A program made the position numbers and the translations under genes. From Crossaster papposus (Eukaryota; Echinodermata; Asteroidea; Velatida; Solasteridae): 64,000 nucleotides of DNA. The notes under the pieces were generated by a model. That model saw nothing but the letters and a program-made list of their open reading frames with translations, had not been told where the DNA came from and searched no databases. The stretch is taken from assembly GCA_037893245.1 (NCBI GenBank), contig JBAIAA010000523.1, forward strand, positions 124,001 to 188,000, written 5' to 3'. This document shows positions 1 through 10,725 of the stretch, piece after piece (within the stretch, counting starts at the first letter, position 1; each line of letters opens with the position of its first letter).

Positions 1-612
1 TAGTCCTTGTCTGGGGTTGATGTCCGCCTTCAGATTGTCATTCTCGGAGATCAAGGAGCCAAGGTTTACGAAAGGCAAGGCGGAGCGCTTGTGGAGTGGG
101 ACAGTGTTGTCCGCATATTACAAGTCGACGAGGTTGTAGTTGCCAAAGGACACACTAACAACTCTTTCATAGAGCTTAGGCATCAGGAAGTCTTCAACGC
201 AGTTAAAGAGGTCAGGGGCAGCCACACATCCCTGGCGAACCCCGCTGTTAATAGCAAACTCGGAATCCTTGCCGTTAACGCGGACACAGCTCTCAGCGTT
301 GCTGTAGAGTTGCTAGAAAAGTGATGTAATCTTAGATGGTGGTCCGAAGGAAGTGTGATCTACAGTGTCAAACGCGGCCTTGAGGTTGATGTATGCGATA
401 AACAGATTGCGGTCTTTCCTATACTCCCTCCACTTCTCTATGATTAATCGTAAAGCTGAAATATGATCAGTTGTGGAGCAGCTGGTTATGAAGCCGGCCT
501 GCTGAGGTCGTCGTCTGCTCCTAATGGCTGGAATGACTCTGGAATGGAGAATCCGCGCAAACAGCTTGCAAGGAAAGTAAAGCATAATTGAGTGGCTAAC
601 CTGCATCATCAA
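1..612 (-). pseudogene. LINE reverse transcriptase fragment, decayed
   Basis: Read on the minus strand, 612-313 encodes a block typical of the palm/fingers of non-LTR retrotransposon reverse transcriptase: KLFARILHSRVIP, then QQAGF, then a stretch ending KAAFDTVDH, the first catalytic Asp region. From about 312 to 1 another frame continues with GVRQGCVAAPDLFN and then YADN where YADD is expected, just after an in-frame stop. The copy therefore has a frameshift near 312, a stop and a changed catalytic Asp, so it is dead. The element runs off the left edge. The plus-strand open frame at 7-324 is antisense to it. I cannot name the clade. Confidence 0.8.
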
Positions 613-1142
613 TCATGTATGGGTCCAAAAACATTCAACAACTCCCTGATGACTTGCAGCGAGGAGTCATCCTCCCCTTCTGGAAAAAGAAAGGTGACCA
701 GCTCGTCTGCAGCAACCACGGGGGCAATACATTACTTTCCTTTCCTGGGTATACCAAACGCCATTTTTAATTCCTAAACGTTAAACAACTGGTACTTTAT
801 AGGCATATATTAAAAAGTGACAGGTGGCTATTAATAATTCCCTAATGAATATAAGGGAAAAGCCAACCGTTGGTTTAGAATTCGGTGTGATAAATAAAAG
901 AAGGCGCCCTTAAGTAGGCCACAAGAGGGTGCTATTTAAATGGACAGACGCCATCTTGAAAAATGGGTACGTGATAGACCGGCGACTGAAAATAGCTATA
1001 TCGAACAATCGATATACCGAACAAAATCTGTGGATCCTGTGAGGTTCGTTATAGCGGCGTTCCACTGGACATATGAATTAACAAGGTGGGGTAGCAAGAA
1101 GTAGGCCCAGTTTAATATCAAGTGTTTTATTTTTCTTGGCAG
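613..1142. other. No gene recognised; intron or spacer
   Basis: This stretch is AT-rich and shows no domain on either strand. Minus-strand frames at 600-720 could be eroded sequence of the neighbouring LINE. The last 25 bases form a polypyrimidine tract and AG that look like the splice acceptor for the candidate exon at 1143. Confidence 0.5.
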
Positions 1143-2413
1143 GCCCAGCATTCACTGCCTCCACTACAGCCCCCTACAGCACCCCCATCCAATCCCACTA
1201 AGGCCTGGAGAACGCCCCCTATTTCACCCCTGAAAGACCACGTGTTGGACCGTCATACCACCACCTCCAACCCCCATCATCATCATCATCATCATCATCA
1301 GGGGCTTCTCCCTCAAAAAGACACTGCGTACACCGAAGACCCAGCGTCTACAAGAAGGTCCCATTTGGGGACCTCCAGGAATGCCCTGCTCGGTGCCCTG
1401 TCTGCCCAGGTGGACAGAGGTGATGGTAGTAGACCTCGCGAGGTCCCGCCTCTGGGAAAGCCGTCATCCGCAGGGGGTGTGGAAGGCGCAGAGCTGAGGT
1501 CCAGCTCGCGTCGCACGAGGTGACTCGATTCCTATGCACATATTGTTAGAGTAACTAAAAAAAAGGGTACATGGTAGAGTGCAGACCTGAAAACGTCTTA
1601 TCTCCCAATGTTCAAAAAAGTCATTCAAAGTAATTCAGATTTATGATCATTCTTGGCCCATATGCTTTCTACCCAACAAGTTTCGTTAAAATCATTGTAG
1701 TAGGTTTTTTGTAATCCTGATAACAGCCAAACAGGAGTGAATACATTACCTCTGCCACCGGAGATGGGCGGGGGTAATAAAGTATAGACCATGGGATGGT
1801 CGCTAAAAATGTTCCTATCTCCTGAATTCTGTGATCCCGCCATAAATGTACCATGTAAACAACGAAGGATTTCGATGATTTATTGCAGGACAGTGCATGT
1901 AGGATGTTAACTGTAAAATGAAAAATTGGCTCTTCACTATACATGCATTTGGAACTTGCATTTGGAACATGCGCGCAAAGTACCAATGACACATCTGCCG
2001 GTATAAACTCTGTGCACAGGTACTCCCCTCGATGGCAAAAAAGGGAAAGTTGCTGGGAGTGACTATCTTTCATTCAAAAACAAAGCGTTATTTAGGGAGT
2101 CTGCAAACAGACTATCCAATCCCCCTAGTATTAGTCTATCACATGAGCAAGGAACGTTGTGTGTGATACCAGCATGGGATGTCGTTGCTAGGTAAAAAAA
2201 ACGCTGTCTTTTGTTGCCCTCAGTTAATAGCCATCAGCCGGCTGCAAGGGGTTAATCCCAATGTCACTTTTTTGGCTCTTGCCCAGGTCCTTACTTGACT
2301 CACCCGGCCAGTCGGCTGTTCAACTAACAGGTGACAAAAGAGCCGATGCAGACATCATGGCCTTCATCAAAGCCAGGCAAAATCTACTCCAAGCCAAAGG
2401 TGATTTTACTTGA
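1143..2413 (+). CDS. Candidate last two exons of an unrecognised host gene
   Basis: Exon 1143-1519 follows a strong acceptor (TTTTTCTTGGCAG) and stays open until a GAG|GTGACT donor. It encodes 125 codons rich in Pro, Ser and Arg with an eight-His run, in GC-rich codons unlike the flanks. It ends with two bases of a codon. Exon 2287-2413 follows another good acceptor (TTTTGGCTCTTGCCCAG), starts with the single base needed to complete that codon, and encodes about 40 residues including a charged helix (ADADIMAFIKARQNLLQAK) before a TGA at 2411. An alternative donor at 2400 could extend it. I do not recognise the protein. The matching phases and codon character are the evidence; upstream exons must lie outside the window or are unseen. 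Confidence 0.42.
1275..1300 (+). repeat. (CAT)8 microsatellite encoding a His run
   Basis: Eight CAT units lie within the candidate exon at 1143-1519. In the proposed frame they encode consecutive histidines. Confidence 0.9.
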
Positions 2414-3108
2414 TTTGATCATCTATTATCAGGGCCAAAAATGTGTACACCCTTATATAGCGCAGAAATATCTGACAGGTTACCAGGAATGTGCATTGCT
2501 TGTGGCTATGTGCATAACACAATGAAGGGCTTTGGGCCCAGAAGTACTGCAACTGTACCTCTAAGAGCTCAGATTCAGGCGGAGCACAAGAGTTGTGAGT
2601 ACAGAACTTGTCAAATGAGACTTGTGATGATATGGAAATGGACGAGTATCAACGAAAACTACTCCTGAAAGCCTGCAAATGTTCTACTTGTATTCCTTTT
2701 TTTTCCTCCAAAGTCCTACTTTTCTCCTACTTTTTCATCTGGGACTGCTTAAAAGTCTGATATTTATCAATAATTCACAATTTACCCATTCCTATTGGTA
2801 GAGAGCCCGTCACGTGGCCAGTTTTAAACGGATGATAAAACTCTGGGGCCAGTTTTTGTATGTAATATGACATTTGGACCCCTGTGAAATCTGGTTACTT
2901 TATACATGTACACTTTTATTGGTTGAAACCAATACAAGGCATGCGTATTACCACAAACGAGTCCGTATTTTAGAGTCCTTTATAATTAGTACGCGGCAAT
3001 TAGGAGTTGGCTTACCGATCATGCGAGCGAGGATATTTGAGGAACAAATTGTAGCTAGAGGGGTGTTTCACAAAATATGATGATGTTTGAAGTATAATTC
3101 TTTTATTG
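2414..3108. other. No gene recognised
   Basis: AT-rich sequence with only short chance open frames. I see no domain, tRNA or convincing repeat here. Confidence 0.5.
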
Positions 3109-3477
3109 AAGGTAGGATACACCATTTGCAGATATCAAAAATATTTACTATTGAATTATTAAGAAATATCCTACTCATTTGCAAGTGAATAATGATTATA
3201 GGCATCCAGCAAAATTATTGCGCTAGATATCCTATAATTATACCGAAAAATATAATTTTATAATTCCGCCAGACGGCGATTGCGAAAAAACAAAAATAAC
3301 ATAAGAATAACTGCTCGACGCCAGTTGAAAACAAACGCTATCTTTCGTGCTTTTCTTGGCATCCATGATTGTAAAACTTCGTACAGGTCAGTTAAATGAT
3401 ATTTACTATAAAATACAACCCCCCAAATCCACCCATTCATGATAATTCAAGCAATTACCAATGGTGTATCTTACCTT
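3109..3477. mobile_element. MITE, family A (best full copy)
   Basis: The two ends are inverted copies: AAGGTAGGATACACCATTTG at the left and the complement of AAGGTAAGATACACCATTGG at the right. The 369-bp interior is non-coding. Related copies lie at 6138-6328 (right half), 42027-42180 (left half) and 56322-56550 (both ends, shortened interior), which shows a dispersed non-autonomous family. No clear target-site duplication is visible, so I do not assign a superfamily. Confidence 0.8.
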
Positions 3478-3551
3478 AAACCAAATCGTTTGAAAATTAT
3501 ACTCTTAAACTTTGTTTTGACGTATTTTACCGAAAGGTATTTATTATTGGG

Positions 3552-3767
3552 AATAAATATGTGGTTGGCCAGTATTAAATGTACGTTTAAAACCCACTCA
3601 TAAGCCTGAACATTGTTACCTTTGGCTTGGGCATAAACCCTAACTCCCTATGGTGTGTGCAAAATCATATTGATTTTTGAGAATTTGGGAGGGTTAGGGT
3701 TATTGCGTCTAGGCCCATGAGTCGGTTTTAAAAGTATGTTTAAAACTGGCCAACCACATATTTATTT
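3552..3767. mobile_element. MITE, family B, with about 50-bp terminal inverted repeats
   Basis: AATAAATATGTGGTTGGCCA at the left is mirrored at the right, and the match runs on for roughly 50 bases with a few mismatches (to ACTCAT). The interior includes AACCCTAACTCCCTA and GGGAGGGTTAGGGTT. Partial copies are at 8984-9050 (interior) and 55245-55321 (right end). Confidence 0.8.
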
Positions 3768-4733
3768 TCTATGGATTTGCTATTGATCTGCATCTGGTAC
3801 ATTATAATTTATTATGCTTACACTACCGGTACCTGGTGTTTTTATTTATTTTTTAGGTCAAGCCCCAAGGTAGCATTTGTGCTCACTGGTACTAGAAGGT
3901 GAACAGCTCAGCATTCACACATACTCCAAAGAATGCCAATTTAACTCACCAAGAAGCAAATAAGCTTCCTCCAAATCATTCCTTTGGGGATCTCTGCTGG
4001 TTTTCGGCTTTGGCATCCTGCAAGGCATGTCATGTTTAGACGAAGATGGTAGAAGGATATATAAAGCTGTGTGATAAAAACAATAAAATTGCTTTAGGCA
4101 AGCAATTCTCACAGATGATTTTTTTTACATAACACATTTCACTAATAATATATTTCTCCATTAGTTTGCCTGAATTAATTTGTCATGTTTATCAGCTCTC
4201 CAGGGGTGACGCTCACAATTGCAACAGAAAATATGTCAAATGTTTATTACTCAGAAATGTTTCCTCTATAACCTATACAAGTCTTAAGAAATCGAAGTGG
4301 TGGAAAGTATGTGTTTCTTAACAATACGGCGCTACCACTTTTGTACTACTTTATAATGGATATTAGTAATGCTGTGGCAAAAATGTTTATACTAGAGCAG
4401 GAGCCAGGGAATCTTCCAGAAAATTACCATGTGTTTGGTGGGTATGGGTAGTTTTAGAAAGCTTACACCTTGGGGTATTCAAATTTACTAGTCTTAAGGT
4501 TACCTGGTGGTAGATGTGGATACATATTACCAGGAGCAGATAAGTAACGTCACACAAGGAGATGAAAAATACTACCTGTGAACAGCACCGAAAGAAACAC
4601 GGGCCATGTTTGAAAATTAATTCATTTTAAATGAGCTTATTTCAATAGTGCAATGTAAAGATGAGATGTCTGAGTAACTAAAATAGGGTATTTAACCTGA
4701 AGAACTGTATGGTAATGTTGATATAGATGTTTG
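3768..4733. other. No gene recognised
   Basis: AT-rich non-coding sequence. An acceptor-like TTATTTTTTAG at 3847-3857 is followed quickly by stops, so I do not call an exon. Confidence 0.5.
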
Positions 4734-6110
4734 TTACCTAGCAACTGCATCCTCCTTAGTAACAACCCTTGAAAGCCATATTAACTTAAAGTTGGGTTGT
4801 CCGTGCTTTTTCAAAACTTCAATTTTATTTTCCGAACGAATGTTTAAGGAAGACCATGTACTGTTTCTCTGTACAACAAAATTTGTATGTCTTGTTTCTT
4901 CTGTTTTGTTGCACACTTTCTCGACGTTTCATTGCCATTTTCTAATAGCAAAGTTGTCTCTTTCGATTGTCTCTGTTGTCTCTGTGAGTTTAGACTTGAG
5001 TTTTTGAGCCTCGTTGATGTCAACGACGGGTTCTTTCAAGTCGTTCATGTAAAACTGTTCAGCGACCACTTTCTTCAGCTGCTCATCACCTGGTGCATGC
5101 TCAGCCACTACGCGTACGTGCCTCAGGGTCACAATGGCGGCGGTTGGAGACGGTTTGTCCCCAAAAATGACTGTTGTCAACTCATATGCTTGGACTGGGT
5201 GACTGGGGTTCTTTCGAAATACACATCTGTGAAAGCGGGCATCGACGTTGGGTTTGATTTTGATAGCTTGGAACATTTTGCTGATGTCTGCAACGATGCC
5301 AACTTTGTTTTCTCGGAATCGCAATGCAATCTTGAACAGATCAGAGTTTATATTCTCACCCTTCCTGATGAGATAATCATTAAGTGAGTGACACTGGTAC
5401 CTTACCTTCGCATCGTATACTACTCTGATAGGAGTTGCCTTTGTGTCTTTGGTGACAGCAAAGTGTGGTAGGAATCACATCTTCTTGCCAGTATCTCTTT
5501 CTCGTTGCTGCTCTTCTTCTGTGACGTGTCGAGAAACGCCCGTCTTTAACTGGTCTCGTTTGTTTGCAGCAGGTTTCCCAAATATCGCGCCTGTTCCTAA
5601 ACTGATTTTCTAGGCTTTTCAGTCTTTCGACAGCATAACTTTAGTTGTCAGGTAGGTCGTCAGGAGATTTTGTCCACGGAAGTTGGATCTCGTATGAACC
5701 ATCTGGCAGTTGGGTTACTCTTTGCTGCATGGCTTCGGTTGCACTTTTGTTCAGAAGATTGGAAGAACATTTACACCTTTTTGGCACCAGGCCAACAGTC
5801 TCTAGGCCGATGAATTCCTCTATTGGTCCGATGGCCGACACATTTACATAGTTTAACAGTGAACCGAACCTTGAATGAACCAGCCAAATGGGCATCTGAC
5901 AGCTACAAGTTCGTCAGACTTCCCACCAAGGATGTAGCCTTCCCAGGTCATCAAATGTGTGTTGTCAGCACCCAGAAGTTCATTAATAGTCTGCAACAGA
6001 GCAATGTGAATGTCAACTTAAATCGGAGGATCGTACTGTTGGAGCTGTACAATTGGAGCGTCACTGCAGGGCTAATGAATTTCAGTGATGGTCAATGTTC
6101 ATGACCAATT
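4734..6110 (-). pseudogene. BEL/Pao-type LTR retrotransposon pol fragment
   Basis: Minus-strand frames give, in order: a protease-to-RT linker (LLGADNTHLM ... CPFGWFIQG near 6000-5880; IQLPWTK near 5670), then an RT core at about 5490-4929. The RT core contains FAVTKDTKATPIRVVYDA, SLNDYL, VADISKMFQAIKI, AYELTTVIFGDKPSPTAA and a QFYMND segment. That order and wording are characteristic of BEL/Pao pol. The catalytic motif reads YMND instead of YVDD, and stops and frameshifts break the frame, so the copy is inactive. No LTRs, gag or integrase are recognisable. The plus-strand frame 4887-5387 is its antisense shadow. Confidence 0.85.
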
Positions 6111-6137
6111 TTCCCCAACATCTTTGATGTGACAGTC

Positions 6138-6328
6138 ACAAAAAAAACCAAGAACAACATAAGAACCACTGCCCAACGCCGGTTAAAAAAGAAACGCCGT
6201 TTTTCTTGCTTTTCTCAGCATCCATGATTGTAAAACTTCGAACATGTCAGTTAAACGATATTTACTAAAAAGTACAACCCCCAAATCCACGTATTCATGG
6301 TAATTCAAGCAGTTACCAATGGTGCAGC
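6138..6328. mobile_element. MITE family A, right-half copy
   Basis: The right half of the 3109-3477 element recurs here: AGCATCCATGATTGTAAAAC, a block with ATATTTACT, and an ACCAATGGTG end. The left terminal repeat is missing, and the copy abuts the BEL/Pao relic. Confidence 0.75.
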
Positions 6329-6781
6329 CTGTGTTCCTCTTATATTAGTGCTGCATATTGGCCATCTCCTTATGTCACCTATGTTCTTCACGTATACAGT
6401 TCTACCAGATAACCATTAGACTATTCAATTTAAACACCACGATGTGTAACCTTTCTAGAGGTACCCACCCATTAAAGCTCTTGGTCAATGCTGGTGTAGA
6501 TTTGTTTCAAGTAAGCATATAGGTGAATCATGTTGTGACGAGTTGTTGCTTTAATAGTCAATGCGGCTGTTAGGCAACACATATAGAGTTGTAACATAAT
6601 TATATTTAAATCATCAATAAATGTCCCTTTTTAGTTTATGCAAATATTTTAGCTCATTTGAAAGGAAATTCTTCTTGAACATTGGTAGTACTATGCACCT
6701 TTTGGCATATTACAGACCCAAGACTGATCAAATCTCTCTATTGGTCCCGATCGACAAGGTCATTTGTGACCTTGAACTTCG
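6329..6781. other. No gene recognised
   Basis: Non-coding AT-rich sequence between a MITE fragment and the truncated start of the DIRS element. Confidence 0.45.
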
Positions 6782-8490
6782 GTGGTGGCTACTGGAACAG
6801 AACATGCGGTGCGGACTGAGTTTCTTCAGGGGGATCCTCGTGTCATAATCTCCACCGACGCTTCCAACGAGGGCTGGGGAGCCTCCCTTCCCACTCGACA
6901 ACGTTCGATCCCTACACATTTGTGTTCTAGAGCTTCAGGCTATAGTCGACGTCTTACATCACTTCCAAGCAGACGTAGTGGGCCGGTCTGTTCTAATCAA
7001 GACCGACAACACGACGGTGGTAGCAGATTAATCCAAATATGCTACCTGACCTTGGGATTGTTTCAGTGGATAATCCGAAATAAGGTCGATCGACGTGCCA
7101 TTCACGTTCCGGGTGTGGGAAAACGACATGGCAGATACTCTCTCAAGGGGCAAAGTGATTCCCACGGAGTGGTCATTAATAAACAAGAGGATTGCAAGTC
7201 AAATCTTCTCGATCCTGGGTCGTCCACACATAGAATTGTTTGCCTCGGCGATCAATACCCAGCTACCGGTGTTCTGCTCGAGATATCATCCTCAGGCATG
7301 GGCATCGGACGCGCTATCAATAAACTGGACAAACATGTTCGCCTACGCCTTCCCTCCGATCTCGATCCTTACAAGGGTCATCGGGAAACTGGAGAGAAAC
7401 AGGTGCAAGATCCATACTGATCGTCCCCTTCTGTTTCGGTTCCGACACCTGGCTCCAGGAGATCTCCAACTAGCGTGCTGCATGGCCACTGTCAAGCGTG
7501 CCTTCAAGCAGACCTTTCTGAAGACGCTGCAGCCATGGCCGCAAAAGGACGTCGTCTCCCAACACGACAATTCAATGACAGTCGGCTACGACATTAGATG
7601 GTGCGAAGAACAGACTGTGGATCCACTCTGTGCTTCTTTAACTCACTGTTCGGAATTTTTGCTGTCATTGTTTAGAGCCAATCTGTCAGTAGGAACAGTG
7701 CACAATTATCGATCGGCCATAGCAGCGATCCACAAAGGCTTCGCTGATGGCTCATCTATTTCCTCTAATGCGGCGATCACCCACCTACTCCGTGAGATAT
7801 TCAATGAGAGACCATCGCATCCTGGGATCTTTGTCAGTTCATGAACCTTTTGGCCAAGGCTCTATATGAACCATTAGGCCAGGCATCTCTCAGTCATATA
7901 TCAATAAAGTTAGCATTTCTACTCGCGGCGGCTACCGCTCGACATAGCAGCGAAATCCATGCGCTGACTCTTGAACCGGGACATATTCGCTGGGAACCAG
8001 GCAGGGTCCGCCTGATCCCTAAAGTGTCCTTTCTGACAAAAAAACGGACGGCAGCATTTAGCCCCCCTGGTGCTTTCGTCTTAAAAATTGGGTCCACCTC
8101 CTCTGTCCTCTCAGACAAATTATGGTTTCCCGTGCGATCCCTCAAATGGTATTCGGCACGCACAAACTGCTCCGGGGCGTTTGCATGCAGCTTGGGTAGT
8201 TTCAGCAATCAAATTCGCTAACTCGGACTGGCCGTCCAAAAGGGACACTTCTGTCCAATGCCCTGTCTGGGTCCATGAAGTACGCGCCGTAGCGACTTCC
8301 TAGGCGTTTTAGTGGGATTCCTATCTCAGACATTTCACAGGCAGCATGCTGGAAGTCGAACTCGACATTTGCACCTTGCTACCTACGTGACGTACTCCAG
8401 ACTGGAGGTAACACATAGGAAGACGGTACTGACATCCCAACAGTCCTCGTCTCAGAACCCCACCGTGTACAGTAGTCTTTCCCGGCCTCG
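6782..8490 (+). pseudogene. DIRS-type retrotransposon: RNase H and tyrosine recombinase, 5'-truncated
   Basis: Plus-strand frames give an RNase H domain (STDASNEGWGA near 6860; KTDNTTVVAD near 7005; NDMADTLSRG near 7125) and then the DIRS-specific linker (IELFASAINTQLP). A tyrosine recombinase follows: ATARHSSEIHALTL carries the first catalytic Arg (near 7950), VHEVRAVATS is the H-x-x-R box (near 8272-8300), and YLRDV near 8380 contains the nucleophilic Tyr. Replacement of integrase by a tyrosine recombinase defines DIRS elements. No reverse transcriptase core lies upstream, and frameshifts (near 6900, 7030, 7840, 8220 and 8305) make it non-functional. The four catalytic-region motifs survive in separate frames. 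Confidence 0.88.
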
Positions 8491-8652
8491 CCAGTAGACT
8501 AACGAGCTGAACAGGTAATATATGGTGCATTTTTCCATTTATATTCAATCTAAATGGTTTAAAGCACGATATATCCTTCGTATTATACGGGCGTCTCGCC
8601 TACCCAGCCACCAGTTTTTCGGTACCATTCTAATTCTATGCATAATTGTAGT

Positions 8653-8736
8653 AGCTATTTGGGTAAGTGAATGAAGTAGACTCTTCCCCCACAGAAGTGT
8701 GGGTCGAGTCTACGAATGATACTTACCCAAATAGCT
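8653..8736. repeat. 84-nt hairpin at the 3' side of the DIRS element
   Basis: AGCTATTTGGGTAAGT at 8653-8668 is exactly inverted at 8721-8736. Inside it GTAGACTC pairs with GAGTCTAC and CCCACA pairs with TGTGGG around a 4-nt loop. It lies just downstream of the recombinase. DIRS elements end in inverted repeats used through a circular-junction region, so this is probably the element's right terminal structure. Confidence 0.75.
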
Positions 8737-8983
8737 TCTCGCCCTCCTCCCCACTCTCGGCTCTCGCTACGTTGGTTTGTCACCTTTAGGGCGCAAGAAA
8801 AAAAAGAGGAAGTATCATGGCGGAGTCATCTTGTCAGTTGAGCCGTCTTGTCAAAAACCTGAAATAAAACAAACTAAAAGAAAACCCCCGAAATATTTAT
8901 AATGTTCCGGGTCGTTTTTGCATCGTCAATAACCCAACCCAACCCAACGCAAATCATTAGTCCGAGTCAAAATCACATTAACC

Positions 8984-9050
8984 TAGGGTGTGTGCAAAAT
9001 CATGCTGATTTTGAAAGATTTGGGAGGGTGAGTGTTAAGGGTCATAGGTT
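8984..9050. mobile_element. MITE family B, internal fragment
   Basis: GGTGTGTGCAAAATCAT, a degenerate middle and GATTTGGGAGGGTGAG match the interior of the element at 3552-3767. Terminal repeats are not seen. Confidence 0.55.
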
Positions 9051-10319
9051 AAAATGTCTGGTCTTGTCGTAGGTTATCGTAACTTCATAGTGCAGTTAAT
9101 CTCTAGTGATTTGAAAATCATGGCGATGTGCCTTGTCGTAAGTAATTATCAAACTTCCGCAATTTGAAAAAAATGTATAAAGTTCTATAAAATAGAAGAA
9201 TATTACATGTGCTTTTTAAAGGTTGCCTAATTTATTGAATTGTAGTTTCCGTCCATGCATAATTAGTGTCTTAAAAATTGAATTCAAATATAATGTTCTT
9301 TAGATTTTAACCCTTTTCTTACCACTTTTATTTTAACACTGGTCGAGTAAACTCGCCATTGGTCGCCATTGGTAAGGAATAAATGATTATGATTATAGGC
9401 CTACATGTACCAAAGGCCTTTGTACTTATGTGTGCAGATGATTGTTGTTGTTGTTTAATGAAGAAACAAAGAAGCGTGTAAATACCTTTAATTGTACAAC
9501 CCATTGTTTTTAGGAAGACCTCCCATATTATAATGGTTGTACATGCACAAAAGGTACACCTGCAGGAGGCAGTACACTACCATGCATGCATGCGCTGTCT
9601 GATTTCGGTCTCTAGGGTGGTCAAATAGAAACGCAACAATGACAGTGACACCGTTTGGTTGGCTGCTTTTTGTCCAACTCATTATTTTTCCTTAAAAGAT
9701 CCCTGTGACTGCTCAAAAGTCAAAACAATCCACCGTTTATAATGAAAAGTATAAAACGTAAATCGAAACCGTGAAAGGAAAACAGTCGTCTGCTAACCTA
9801 TTCGCCATCTTCAAAATACGTCACTGGCCAACAGCGAACAGCTCGGAATGTCGTTAGCCGTTTTCGCTAACGTTCGGCAACACAATTGGCGCACATTGCG
9901 TTTCACTCAAGCGAACAACGCTAATGTTGGCCAACGTTCGCGTGAGTGGAACACACCCCATGTCTTTTACAATGTTAGCAAACTGCGTCGGCGCGTCGCG
10001 ACAAGTACCCGGTGTTGTTATGCTAGTTTTCGCATATGAAGCAAGATATGTGGCAGAGAAAAAACCCCCTCTTTTGTGTTGACCATTGTGTTCCCGGAAT
10101 CTCAGGAATTCCTTTTAGGTTTCAAGGGGGGATGGGTTAGGTTACAATAGTGTTGAGTGCGTATAAAGTATAGGGATAAAAGGGGGGGGGACCCCTCTGC
10201 CACATAATCGTGCTGGGTATAAGTTTTCGTTTGGGCTTGGGCGCTGGTAAAGTCCTCGGCGAGTATCCACATTTTCCACGCTGCGGCCACGGCTCCCGGT
10301 TTTGCCTGAAATGTTGCCT
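9051..10319. other. No gene recognised; AACGTT-rich patch at 9840-9980
   Basis: Mostly AT-rich non-coding DNA. The patch at 9840-9980 is rich in AACGTTCG/GCGTGAGTG words, resembling the subterminal regions of the transposon at 13810-18425. It may be an eroded relative, but no terminal repeat is visible. Confidence 0.4.
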
Positions 10320-10725
10320 AAATATTCTTCTATTGCAACTGGTATTGCAACAGGTTTTTTGCAACTGGTTTTTTGCAACTGGTTTTTGGCAACTGGTTTT
10401 TTATTACTGGTTTTTGGCAACTGGTTTTTTGCAACTGTTTTTTTGCAACTGTTTTTTTGCAACTGCAACTGTTTTTTTGCAACTGTTTTTTTGCAACTGT
10501 TTTTTTGCAACTGTTTTTTTGCAACTGTTTTTTTGCAACTGTTTTTTTGCAACTGGTTTTTTGCAACTGGTTTTTTGCAACTGGTTTTTTGCAACTGGTT
10601 TTTTGCAACTGGCTTAGAGGCTGCTTTCTTCTCCCCTAACTGTTTTTTTGCAACTGATTCTTTGCAACTGTTTTTTTGCAACTGTTTTTTTTGCAACTGG
10701 TTTTTTGCAACTGTTTTTTTTTCCA
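10320..10725 (-). repeat. 14-bp tandem repeat forming the 3' tail of a LINE
   Basis: About 30 units of GCAACTG plus a run of T (minus strand: A-run plus CAGTTGC), with GCAACTGTTTTTTT and GCAACTGGTTTTTT variants. It directly follows the stop codon side of the minus-strand LINE. A second copy of the same LINE 3' end at 20545-20830 carries the same repeat, so the repeat belongs to the element. The long repetitive frames here (KNSCKKTVAKKQL-like) are artefacts of the repeat. Confidence 0.9.

Noticed and set aside
7-324. Plus-strand open frame of 105 codons
   Set aside because: The complementary strand carries RT motifs (GVRQGCVAAPDLFN), so this is its antisense shadow.
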